DNA from: Alphaproteobacteria bacterium GWC2_42_16
GTDB taxonomy: Bacteria; Pseudomonadota; Alphaproteobacteria; UBA9655
Reading direction: 5' to 3'
DNA: 41,941 nucleotides
NCBI GenBank assembly: GCA_001767835.1
Contig: MEMA01000023.1
Location: 1-41,941, forward strand
The position numbers and the translations under genes are program-made. Shown here piece by piece: positions 33,980 to 41,738 of this stretch; position 1 is the stretch's first letter; the number at the start of each line of letters is the position of its first letter. Under the pieces are notes generated by a model. It did no database searches and had not been told where the DNA came from. It saw nothing but the letters and a program-made list of their open reading frames with translations.

Positions 33980-34552
33980 ATGAAGTACACATCGTTATCG
34001 TTCTCGCTTTTACTTATCAGTCTTAGCGGTGAATCGGCCATGGCGGATGGCATTGATAAAACGCTTCTGATGATTCCAACAAATCAAACGATCGATGTAA
34101 AGGTCAAGCCAATTTATAACCTAGATGACGTTATTAAAGAGGTTAAGGATTTTGCAAAAATCCCCGTCCTATTTCCAACAATCATCCAAGCCGAAAAAGG
34201 AAAGATTTACTTTGCAACAACCGAGACTCAGGCTAAAGAGCAGTATATGATAACTATTGGGTCTACCCCCGGCTGTACTGCGCACTTTTGTACATTTGGG
34301 ACGGTTAGGGCAGAGCTCAATGGCAAGCTCAAAGATGATGAATATACGGTGTTGAATAAGAAAATAGATAAGGTTCCAGTTGACTTAAACAATAATATTA
34401 AAGGGTATTACACCGAAGGGTATGCAATTTGTTCCTTTTTTGATCCAAAGATTGAATGGGTTTACAAAGATGTCCTCTATACCATACGATGGCAATTTGC
34501 CAGTCAAGATGAGCTTGTCCAAATGGCCAATTCGGCGATTTCTGCTCAATAA
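33980..34552 (+). CDS. Secreted protein of unknown function
   Basis: No family recognised. I start at ATG 33980 (190 aa), which has an AAGGGA 7 nt upstream and gives a proper signal peptide (MKYTSLSFSLLLISLSGESAMAD). An ATG at 33911 would add 23 mostly charged residues before it and would be almost leaderless from the promoter. The mature part is beta-rich (VKVKPIYNLDDVIKEVKDF, YFATTETQAKEQYMITIG) with four cysteines (GCTAHFCTF, AICSF). It may be periplasmic or released. It is divergent from rimP and has its own strong promoter. Confidence 0.75.
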   Translation: MKYTSLSFSLLLISLSGESAMADGIDKTLLMIPTNQTIDVKVKPIYNLDDVIKEVKDFAKIPVLFPTIIQAEKGKIYFATTETQAKEQYMITIGSTPGCTAHFCTFGTVRAELNGKLKDDEYTVLNKKIDKVPVDLNNNIKGYYTEGYAICSFFDPKIEWVYKDVLYTIRWQFASQDELVQMANSAISAQ

Positions 34553-34960
34553 AAGCTACTCTCTAAGAAAAAATCTTAACACCACACATATCCAAAGTTA
34601 GACTTTGGATATGCATGGTATAAAAAGAGACGTTGCCAATAAAGTTAAGGCAGGTGAATTTAAAAACAGAATTTTCATAGGTTTGTTTTTATCCGCTTCC
34701 GCAAAGCCCCGTGCCTTGGCACGGGGCTTGGAGCGGGGCGGGTATCCGACAAAGCCTTGGCGAAGGCGGATATGCTCTCGGCTACGCTAGGCTTCGCCGT
34801 AGCAAGTCGGCGGGTGAAACCCGACGAAGAAACATAAGATACCATGGGCCTTGGCCCATGGAGTTTCACGTGCTATTGACATCCCCTAGGTTTTAAAAGC
34901 ACGTGATGACAACATGAAGAAATCACTATATAAAAAGAGAATTGGACAACAGAGGATTCT
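34553..34960. repeat. Palindrome cluster, GC-rich repeat block
   Basis: No gene; reading frames here are by-products of the palindromes. Perfect stems are: CATATCCAAAGT/ACTTTGGATATG (34587-34613, loop TAG); AAGCCCCGTGCC/GGCACGGGGCTT (34704-34729, loop TT); CCATGGGCC/GGCCCATGG (34842-34861, loop TT); and CACGTGCT/AGCACGTG (34867-34905, wide). Between them lies TATCCG...CGGATA with inner GCCTTGGCGAAGGC. The block from 34690 to 34870 is much more GC-rich than its surroundings. It looks like a cluster of REP-type elements. Confidence 0.7.
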
Positions 34961-35572
34961 ATGGCTTTTTTAGATCTCGTGCTTCTTGCAGCCCTTGCTA
35001 TGTTTTTAGGCTATCGCCTATGGCTTGTGCTGGGAACCCATGACAAAGATAAACCCGTTCGCAAAAGGCGCTCTTTAGAAGACGATAATGTTGTTCCTGT
35101 GCGGGCTCAATCAATGTCATCAAAAGGCAAAGAGAGAGAAACTAAAGCTGAGCCCAAAGATATGGATAAGGACCGGTTCCTGCAGGGGGCTGAAATCGCC
35201 TTTCGCAAGATTGTTCAAGCCTACGCTTTAGGAGATAAAAAGGTTCTTCAAAGACTCTTAGGGGGGCCCCTATTAGAAACCTTTGAGGATGCTATTGAAA
35301 CGCGCCAAAAGGCCAAGAAAACCTTAGAGGTTGATGTGGCTCGGGTTGTAATGGCTGAAGTGCTTGATCAGCGAGAAGAAGCTAGGATGGCTTATGTAAC
35401 CGTTCGTTTTGTGTCAGAGCAATGCTTAGTCACACGTAATTTGAAGGGGAAAGTTTTAGAAGGGGATCCAGATCATTATTCTGAAGTTACAGATATTTGG
35501 ACTTTCTCACATCCCTTGGAAAGTAATAACCCTAATTGGAAGCTTGTAGCTACGCAAGTTCCAGAGGCATAA
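34961..35572 (+). CDS. Tim44-like domain protein
   Basis: Bacterial relative of the mitochondrial import motor subunit Tim44; in alphaproteobacteria the role is not settled, possibly membrane protein quality or tethering. The 203-aa product has one N-terminal TM (LDLVLLAALAMFLGYRLWLVLG, residues 4-25), a charged linker, and a Tim44-like domain at about 70-203 (FLQGAEIAFRKIVQAYALGDKKVLQRLLGG, LLETFEDAI, YVTVRFVSEQ, VTDIWTFSHPLESNNPNWKLVAT). It has a terminator just downstream. Confidence 0.88.
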   Translation: MAFLDLVLLAALAMFLGYRLWLVLGTHDKDKPVRKRRSLEDDNVVPVRAQSMSSKGKERETKAEPKDMDKDRFLQGAEIAFRKIVQAYALGDKKVLQRLLGGPLLETFEDAIETRQKAKKTLEVDVARVVMAEVLDQREEARMAYVTVRFVSEQCLVTRNLKGKVLEGDPDHYSEVTDIWTFSHPLESNNPNWKLVATQVPEA

Positions 35573-35576
35573 AAAG

Positions 35577-35635
35577 GGACGGAGAAGAAAGAAATGCGGT
35601 GAGCATTCTATTCTATATCTCCGTCCTATTTTTTA
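35577..35635 (+). terminator. Terminator after the Tim44-like gene
   Basis: GGACGGAGA (35577-35585) pairs with TCTCCGTCC (35618-35626) across a 32-nt loop and is followed by TATTTTTTA. The loop is long for a typical terminator, but the stem is perfect. Confidence 0.7.
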
Positions 35636-35778
35636 TATTACTATAAACTTAGAATAAAAGCAAGCATTAATTTCTTAAGAAAAATAAAGGCTTGCCAATT
35701 TTTGTAGGTCGTGGTATTAGATTAATTAATCGCAACACCTATAAACAATCATGCAATCCATCTTAGTAGGAAGTATTC

Positions 35779-37572
35779 ATGCTTTCCAAAGAAAATTTCG
35801 CGCCAGCGAAAACCTTATGGGGATTTGCGTTCTATTTCATAAAACGCCACTGGCTTAGTCTTTTATTTACCCAGTTCTTATGGTTTGCCTGGTGTATTGA
35901 TCAGACAATTTTTCCTTTGCTCTTTGGTAAAATTGTGGATGGGTTTTCCACTTATATTGGAGATCGGCAAGATTCCTGGTCAGTCTTAAAAGGTCCAATT
36001 TTAAGCGCAATTGCTTTATGGATTAGTGTTGAAGTTGCCTTTCGGTGTGCGGGGCTTTTGATGAGTTCTACATTTCCAAGCTTAGATAAGGAGATTAGGA
36101 TGTACATCTTCTCCCATATGCTCAACCAATCTCAATCCTATTTTTCAACGCATTTTGCGGGCGAAATTTCGACAAAAATTTCCGATATGGTCGATAATTT
36201 AAACCATATTCTTCAGCTTTTGATTACCCTTTTTATTCCTTCATTTGTTGCAGTTGTAATTGCATCCTATATTTTTTACCAACTCAGCCCGTTTTTTGCT
36301 TCTCTCCTTATAGGATGGGCCCTGATTCATATCGGTGTTGGAATCGTCTATTCCTTTCGATGCACCTATTATTCACATCTGCATTCGGAAACAAGAAGTC
36401 GCCTAAATGGCCGGATTGTCGATAGCCTTACAAACTATTTTGCAGTCAAAATATTTGCCAACAAGCTTTTTGAGCTTAAATATGTGGGAGCAAGTCAAAC
36501 CCAAGAACTCCACGAAAATCGTCGTCAAATGATTTACATTGAAAAAGTGCGCTTAATTCTGGGAGCACTGACATTTTTTGGACCAGGCATGGCCCTTAAT
36601 GGGTATGCATATTATTCTTGGGTGCATAATAGCATTACAGTTGGAGATATCGTTCTTGTTTTCAATACTTCCTGGAACATCATCATGATCTTATGGTGGA
36701 CAAGTCTTGAATTGCCCAATTTCTTTAAGGAAATCGGAATTTGTAAGCAGGCCTTGAGCCTCTTGAAGGCTCCTGTCAAGGTTGTTGATGCGCCAGCTGC
36801 TAAAGATATCCTTGTGAAGAAAGGGAAAATTCAGTTTCAAAAAGTTCATTTTCAATATAGAGATGAAACTCCCTTTTTCACAGAGAAGTCAGTTTTGATT
36901 CAACCGGGGCAGAAAATAGGCCTTGTAGGATATTCTGGGAGTGGAAAATCTACCTTTGTAAACCTTATTTTACGCCTCTTTGATATTCAATCGGGACAGA
37001 TCTTGGTAGATGGGCAAGATATTGCCAAAGTGACGCAAGAAAGCTTACGCAAAGCTATAGCGCTCATTCCGCAAGAATCTACTTTGTTCCATCGAACCAT
37101 TATAGACAATATTCGCTATGGACGGCCCGATGCCTCGGATGACGACGTGATTGTAGCTGCGCAGAAAGCCCATGCCCATGAATTCATCCTGGGGCTTTCT
37201 GGGGGGTATAAGGCATTAGTTGGTGAAAGAGGAGCCAAGCTCTCAGGAGGTCAGAGACAGAGGATTACAATTGCGCGAGCGATTTTAAAAGATGCTCCTA
37301 TACTCATTTTGGATGAGGCAACAAGCGCCCTTGATTCTGTGACAGAAAATCTTATTCAAGAAAGTCTTTCACTCCTTATGGAAGGACGGACCGCTTTAGT
37401 TGTTGCGCATCGACTTTCGACACTTTTGAACATGGATCGTCTTTTGGTCTTTGATCAGGGCAAGATCGTTGAAGATGGCACCCATAAGAGCCTCATCAAG
37501 AAAGGAGGGCTTTATAAAACCCTCTGGAGTGCCCAAGTTGGGGGTTTTCTTCCTGACGGTGGTGCGGAATAA
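35779..37572 (+). CDS. ABC-type exporter, fused permease and ATPase
   Basis: Half-size exporter that forms a homodimer; the substrate cannot be read from sequence. The 597-aa product has six TMs in residues 20-310 (SLLFTQFLWFAWCIDQTIFP, LLITLFIPSFVAVVIASYIFY, ITVGDIVLVFNTSWNIIMIL) and an ATPase domain from about 350 with Walker A GYSGSGKST (390s), the Q-loop IPQESTLF, signature LSGGQRQR (about 490), Walker B ILILDEATSALD (about 515) and switch His in VVAHRLST. It lies between the Tim44-like gene and convergent cfa, with its stop adjacent to the cfa stop. Confidence 0.92.
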   Translation: MLSKENFAPAKTLWGFAFYFIKRHWLSLLFTQFLWFAWCIDQTIFPLLFGKIVDGFSTYIGDRQDSWSVLKGPILSAIALWISVEVAFRCAGLLMSSTFPSLDKEIRMYIFSHMLNQSQSYFSTHFAGEISTKISDMVDNLNHILQLLITLFIPSFVAVVIASYIFYQLSPFFASLLIGWALIHIGVGIVYSFRCTYYSHLHSETRSRLNGRIVDSLTNYFAVKIFANKLFELKYVGASQTQELHENRRQMIYIEKVRLILGALTFFGPGMALNGYAYYSWVHNSITVGDIVLVFNTSWNIIMILWWTSLELPNFFKEIGICKQALSLLKAPVKVVDAPAAKDILVKKGKIQFQKVHFQYRDETPFFTEKSVLIQPGQKIGLVGYSGSGKSTFVNLILRLFDIQSGQILVDGQDIAKVTQESLRKAIALIPQESTLFHRTIIDNIRYGRPDASDDDVIVAAQKAHAHEFILGLSGGYKALVGERGAKLSGGQRQRITIARAILKDAPILILDEATSALDSVTENLIQESLSLLMEGRTALVVAHRLSTLLNMDRLLVFDQGKIVEDGTHKSLIKKGGLYKTLWSAQVGGFLPDGGAE

Positions 37573-38802
37573 TTAGGCTCTCTTTTGCGCGAGCTGGAGA
37601 ATATTTAAAAGTTTAACCTCTTCCCCTCGAATATAATTACGCGTGAGCGGGGACATTTCATGATTTTTAAACATTTGAATTTGAAAAGCCATATAGTCTC
37701 GTTTACAAAAGGCTACCTCACAAGAAGCAAGATAAAAGTCCCACATACGGTAGAAGCGCTCGCCCCACTTTAGCTTTATTTCCTTCTCCCTTTTCTGATA
37801 CCTAAGGCGCCAATGACGAAGGGTTTCCGCATAATGGTGATGCAAGATTTCAATGTCTGTGACATACAAGCCAGAGGATTCAATCGAAGAAAGGGTTTCC
37901 GAGAGGGCCGGCGCATAGCCGCCTGGAAAAATATACTTGCTTAACCAAGGGTTGGGAATATTAGGTCCCGATGAACAACCTATTGAATGGAGCAGAGCAA
38001 TACCTTCCGGGGTCAAGAGGGACGATACCTTTAAAAAAAAGTCATCAAAATGTTTAACGCCCACATGCTCAAACATGCCCACAGAAACAATGCGATCGTA
38101 AGCTCCTGTTTCTTGGCGGTAGTCTCGAAGATGAAACCGTACCTGGGTTTCAAGACCGGCTTCCTTTACTCTTTGGGTGGCCACGCGATGCTGTTCTTCT
38201 GAGAGGGTAAGACCTGTAACATCGACATCCGCTTCACGAGCAAGAGTTATGGCAAGGCCTCCCCACCCGCTGCCAATATCAAGGACACGCAGACCTGGTT
38301 TGAGGATGAGTTTGGCGGCAATGTGAGCCTTTTTGTTTATTTGGGCCGTTTCTAAGCTATCCTCTAACTTTGTGAAATATGCACAAGAATATTGCATATC
38401 TTCATCGAGGAAGAGACGATACAAGTTTTCGGACAAATCATAATGATGGGCAACGTTTTTACGAGAGGCGTGAACGGGATTATATTGATGGTAAGCATGG
38501 CGGAAGGCGGTTAACTTCTTCATAAGTGTCACGAAAAGCCCTGATTCTTTATCGTTCGCTGCGCAAAAAAGAAGCAAATCATAGATGTCTCCATCTTCTA
38601 CGGTGATATCGCCGTCCATATAGCCTTCACCAAGAGCAAGCATAGGGAAAAAATAAAGACGTCTTTCGATTTTTTTTGAATGAAGCCTTAAGGTTATTTT
38701 CGGAGACTTTGTGCCAATAAACTCATATATGCGCCCCTGACTATCAATGATGGTTAAAGTCCCAAAGTTTGTAAAGCGCTTTAAAAAATTAAAAAGCAAC
38801 AC
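37573..38802 (-). CDS. cfa: Cyclopropane-fatty-acyl-phospholipid synthase
   Basis: Adds a methylene group from SAM to unsaturated fatty acids in membrane phospholipids. The 409-aa product shows VAHHYDLSENLYRLFLDEDM near residue 117, YSCAYF, the SAM motif VLDIGSGWGGLAI near 173, SVGMFEHVG, and GYAPALSETLSSIE near 290. Length matches the family. Its stop codon touches that of the ABC transporter gene, so the two are convergent with no gap. The gene upstream on the same strand is a small membrane protein, separated by a perfect hairpin. Confidence 0.93.
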   Translation of the reverse strand: MLLFNFLKRFTNFGTLTIIDSQGRIYEFIGTKSPKITLRLHSKKIERRLYFFPMLALGEGYMDGDITVEDGDIYDLLLFCAANDKESGLFVTLMKKLTAFRHAYHQYNPVHASRKNVAHHYDLSENLYRLFLDEDMQYSCAYFTKLEDSLETAQINKKAHIAAKLILKPGLRVLDIGSGWGGLAITLAREADVDVTGLTLSEEQHRVATQRVKEAGLETQVRFHLRDYRQETGAYDRIVSVGMFEHVGVKHFDDFFLKVSSLLTPEGIALLHSIGCSSGPNIPNPWLSKYIFPGGYAPALSETLSSIESSGLYVTDIEILHHHYAETLRHWRLRYQKREKEIKLKWGERFYRMWDFYLASCEVAFCKRDYMAFQIQMFKNHEMSPLTRNYIRGEEVKLLNILQLAQKRA

Positions 38803-38818
38803 TTCTATACCTCTTAAG

Positions 38819-38839
38819 TGGGGGCTATAATAGCCCCCA
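38819..38839. repeat. Perfect hairpin, 9-bp stem, TAA loop
   Basis: TGGGGGCTA, loop TAA, TAGCCCCCA, between the small membrane protein gene and cfa. A T-rich stretch follows only on the plus strand, whereas both flanking genes are minus-strand, so it does not fit as their terminator. It may be a REP-like element or an mRNA-stabilising hairpin. Confidence 0.6.
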
Positions 38840-38864
38840 TTTTAGTTTAGAAGAAAGTTAGAAT

Positions 38865-39122
38865 TTAATTGCTCTGTTGACCTGTCGTGGGTGTAACAGC
38901 GATTTGCCAAGGTTCAGAGAATGTAACGCCATCCCAGTGGCGACCTCCATTAAAGAGCACATGGACGATGGAAAGAAGCGTCAGAATGTATATGGTTACA
39001 GAAGCATACTTAGCAAACAATGCTCCTGGCCCCTCATTCCTCGCAGCCCAAATGTAGAGAGCAGAGCCTGCTGTAAGTGCTAAATAGCAGATAGCCAAAG
39101 ATTGGTGAAATAAGAAAGTCAT
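38865..39122 (-). CDS. Small membrane protein of unknown function
   Basis: An 85-aa product with a very strong ribosome binding site (AAGGAGG before ATG). Two hydrophobic segments (FHQSLAICYLALTAGSALYIW, residues 5-25; FAKYASVTIYILTLLSIVHVLF, 36-57) suggest two TMs; the tail is polar (SEPWQIAVTPTTGQQSN). No family is recognised. It lies between terC and cfa on the same strand, so it might be part of either unit. Confidence 0.75.
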   Translation of the reverse strand: MTFLFHQSLAICYLALTAGSALYIWAARNEGPGALFAKYASVTIYILTLLSIVHVLFNGGRHWDGVTFSEPWQIAVTPTTGQQSN

Positions 39123-39184
39123 ATTTTTTTCCTCCTTTTTTTTAAAATTAAATCATAATTTTAATCATTTGAAAAGCCATAGAT

Positions 39185-40102
39185 TTAATAAGAATTATTT
39201 TTTGTTCGTCTTAAAGAGGCTAGAATAGCGATAAAAAGGGTTACAGTAATGACGGCAAGCGAGGTCCAGAGAGGGATGTCCACATGCTGGGTCAAAATTA
39301 ATTTTATCCCAATAAAACCTAAAATTACGGCTAGAGCATGTTGGAGATAATAAAAGCGCGGCAAGATATGAGCTAACAAAAAGTAAAGTGACCTCAGACC
39401 CAAGATGGCAAAGATGTTTGAGGTAAAAACGATAAAGGGATCAAGGGTGATACCAAAAATGGCGGGGATTGAATCAATAGCAAAAACGATATCGCTGACT
39501 TCAATGGTCATAAGAACCAAAAAAATAGGCGTCGCAAGCCATTTCCCGTCTCTATAAAGAAAAAACCGCCGTCCTTTATAGTTTTCTCGGATAGGAATCC
39601 ATTTCCTTGCCCACAAAATAAAGGCATTGGCTTCAATTTCAGCCGGTTTATTTCGTTCTTTGAAGACTTTATAACTGGAATAAATTAAAAGAAGGCCGAA
39701 AATATATAAAATCCAGTCAAAAGTTTGAATAAGCTTAATCCCTAGAAGAATGAGGAGAAGCCGGAAGACAATGGCGCCTAAAATTCCCCAAAAAAGAATG
39801 CGGTGTTGATGACGAGGATGAATATTAAAAAAGTTAAAAATAATAAGGAAAACAAACATGTTGTCGAGGCTTAAAAGCTTTTCAAGTAAATAGCCTGTAA
39901 AAAAGGCAAGGGCTGGTTCTCCCCCCTTCCAATACCAAACAGCAAGGTTAAAACCGAGGGCAAGACTGATCCATACTACGCTCATTTCCAAAGCTTCCCG
40001 CATAGAAATAGCGTGGGGAATCTTATTGAAAATTCCAAGATCAATAATCAAAAAAACCAAGATAAGAGAGACAACCCCTATCCAAGGGAATAGCGCTTCC
40101 AC
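39185..40102 (-). CDS. TerC/Alx-family membrane protein
   Basis: TerC/Alx proteins handle metal ions, with manganese export shown for some members. The 305-aa product has eight to nine TMs and family motifs: LEKLLSLDNMFVF near residue 73-85 (acidic metal-site residues), VFRLLLILLGIKLI near 112, IEVSDIVFAIDSIPAIF near 203-220, and FTSNIFAILGLRSLYFLL near 230. No metal riboswitch is apparent upstream; the 91-bp gap to the divergent def is AT-rich without obvious structure. Confidence 0.9.
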   Translation of the reverse strand: MEALFPWIGVVSLILVFLIIDLGIFNKIPHAISMREALEMSVVWISLALGFNLAVWYWKGGEPALAFFTGYLLEKLLSLDNMFVFLIIFNFFNIHPRHQHRILFWGILGAIVFRLLLILLGIKLIQTFDWILYIFGLLLIYSSYKVFKERNKPAEIEANAFILWARKWIPIRENYKGRRFFLYRDGKWLATPIFLVLMTIEVSDIVFAIDSIPAIFGITLDPFIVFTSNIFAILGLRSLYFLLAHILPRFYYLQHALAVILGFIGIKLILTQHVDIPLWTSLAVITVTLFIAILASLRRTKNNSY

Positions 40103-40193
40103 ATCTAATGCCTTTTGTGTGTTTTTTAAAAGTGTACATGAAAATGCTAAAAAAATCCTTGCTTACTTCAAGGAGTGACGATTTAATAAACGA

Positions 40194-40748
40194 ATGAAGC
40201 ATTTTGTTCCCAAAAAACTGCCACCTTATGTGGTAATTAACGATCCTTCCTGCAAAAAGAAGGGGATTTTGCGTGTCCCCACAACGCTGATTACCTTTCC
40301 TATAGATGAGGAAACTCAAGACGTAATACGCCAGCTAGAAGCGAAGTTTGATGCAGAGGAAAGTTGTGCAGGACTTGCAGCCCCTCAGATTGGATATAGT
40401 AAACGCGTCATTATTTTAGAGGCTAATGATGAGGAGCTAAAACAATACCGTGAGGATTTTACGGATATGCTTCCCAAGTCCATTTGGATCAACCCGTCCT
40501 TTAAGCCTGTCTCAAAAAAGAAAACCATCGATTGGGAAGCTTGTTTTTCTGTTGATGGCGTCAAGGGAGAAGTTCCACGTTTTACGGAAATCCTTTACGA
40601 AGCCTGGACCCCTGATGGGAAAAAGGTTAAAGGCAGAGTCAAAGGCTTTCTTGCGCGCCTTATTCAACATGAAATCGATCATCTGAACGGCATCCTTTTT
40701 ATTGACCATATCCCTGAAGATCAATTAGTTCCTCGCGAGGTCTTGTAA
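40194..40748 (+). CDS. def: Peptide deformylase, variant motif II
   Basis: Removes the N-formyl group from new proteins. The 184-aa product has motif I GLAAPQIG (residues 62-69), motif III QHEIDHLNG (about 156-164, zinc His and catalytic Glu) and a motif II that reads EACFSVDG where the family has EGCLSV. The zinc Cys is kept but Gly-Leu is changed to Ala-Phe. The enzyme may be a diverged paralogue with altered activity or simply a lineage-specific variant. It stands alone, divergent from terC. Confidence 0.88.
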   Translation: MKHFVPKKLPPYVVINDPSCKKKGILRVPTTLITFPIDEETQDVIRQLEAKFDAEESCAGLAAPQIGYSKRVIILEANDEELKQYREDFTDMLPKSIWINPSFKPVSKKKTIDWEACFSVDGVKGEVPRFTEILYEAWTPDGKKVKGRVKGFLARLIQHEIDHLNGILFIDHIPEDQLVPREVL

Positions 40749-40808
40749 TTTCTCCTTCTATTCGCTATGTTATAGTTAGTGTTTTAATGTGTTTTTTGGG
40801 TATTTATT

Positions 40809-41690
40809 ATGAATAAATTTTTTGGACTTCTTTTATTTTTCAGTTTCTTAGCGCCTCTTAACATTGTTCAGGCGATGGACGATGACGACAATGACAATGA
40901 CAATGACAATGATAGATTGCTGGCTCAAGCTTTATTCAATTTAGATGAGAGAGAAAGATCGACAATATCGTCTTCCTCTTCTTCCTCAGCCCAGGTAGAA
41001 TCTGATTGGTTGCTGGCTCAAGCTTTATTCGATTTAGATGAGAGAGAAAGATCGACAACAACGTCGTCTTCATCGTCTTCATCTTCTGCTCAACACAAGC
41101 AAGAGGAATCTGATTTTCTGCTGGCTCGGGCTTTGTCCGGATTAGATATGGAACCAGGTGCGTCTCTCCGAGGACAAATTAATAAACATCCAAATATTAA
41201 GCAGCTAAGAGAAAAGTTTGCTCCTACAGCAAAATTTATGGATGAGTCCACAAAAAGCAAACAAGATGCTAGTGTTCATTTTATGGATGTTTTCTATAAA
41301 GCCAATGTTGATATCCTTATCGGAGCTGCGGATGAACTGTTCCCTACGAGTGGAACTTTAACCGTTGAGCAAGTAAAAGAACAATTAAAAAAAGCGTTGA
41401 CGGAGCATCCATATCTTTTTGATGGCTATACTTATCAAGGAACTCCTGTAACACAAAAGGATATGGAGGAGCATATCGACAAGACGTATCAAGCCGATAT
41501 GCAGCCTAAGCTTTGCTCCCATGCCTTTAATCTTGCATTGCAACTGGCAGATTCTGGCGATGTCCATGGGTTTCATCGTCTCTTTGATGCCATTGCAGAA
41601 AATTACTTGACGGAAGGTGGATGCCTTGAAGGGCGCCTGAACCGGCAATTTGTTGCCCTCTCAAGCATGCTTATGACATGCGGTCTTTAA
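40809..41690 (+). CDS. Secreted protein with three MIU-like motifs
   Basis: No family recognised. The 293-aa product has a signal peptide (MNKFFGLLLFFSFLAPLNIVQA), an Asp/Asn-rich stretch (24-35), then three copies of a short motif: residues 35-47 (DRLLAQALFNLDE), 66-78 (DWLLAQALFDLDE) and 102-113 (DFLLARALSGLD), separated by Ser-rich linkers. All fit D-x-x-L-A-x-x-L-x-x-x-[DE], the eukaryotic MIU (inverted ubiquitin-interacting motif) pattern. The first two are a 93-bp DNA duplication. Residues 115-293 are a helical domain of unknown type with cysteines at the end. It may be an effector that binds ubiquitin in the host; that is inference. Confidence 0.8.
   Translation: MNKFFGLLLFFSFLAPLNIVQAMDDDDNDNDNDNDRLLAQALFNLDERERSTISSSSSSSAQVESDWLLAQALFDLDERERSTTTSSSSSSSSAQHKQEESDFLLARALSGLDMEPGASLRGQINKHPNIKQLREKFAPTAKFMDESTKSKQDASVHFMDVFYKANVDILIGAADELFPTSGTLTVEQVKEQLKKALTEHPYLFDGYTYQGTPVTQKDMEEHIDKTYQADMQPKLCSHAFNLALQLADSGDVHGFHRLFDAIAENYLTEGGCLEGRLNRQFVALSSMLMTCGL
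40917..41060 (+). repeat. 93-bp imperfect tandem duplication
   Basis: The unit starting TTGCTGGCTCAAGC at 40917 recurs at 41010 with one change over about 48 bp, giving the first two MIU-like motifs and part of the Ser-rich linker. A third motif at about 41115 is more diverged, so it is older. Confidence 0.85.
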
Positions 41691-41694
41691 TACT

Positions 41695-41723
41695 AATGGC
41701 ACTAACTTAGAAGGGATGCCATT
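41695..41723 (+). terminator. Possible terminator after the MIU-like gene
   Basis: AATGGCA (41695-41701) pairs with TGCCATT (41717-41723) across a 15-nt loop. The T-run after it is short, so it is a weak terminator candidate. Confidence 0.3.
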
Positions 41724-41738
41724 TATAAAAGGACACCT

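Noticed and set aside
34605-34896. Short frames on both strands in the palindrome block
   Set aside because: Produced by the GC-rich palindromes; translation is low-complexity and no ribosome binding site is seen.
38819-38839. Terminator of the small membrane protein gene
   Set aside because: The T-rich side lies on the opposite strand to the gene's direction.
40103-40193. Manganese riboswitch (yybP-ykoY type) before terC
   Set aside because: The 91-bp gap is AT-rich, too short, and has none of the conserved riboswitch stems.
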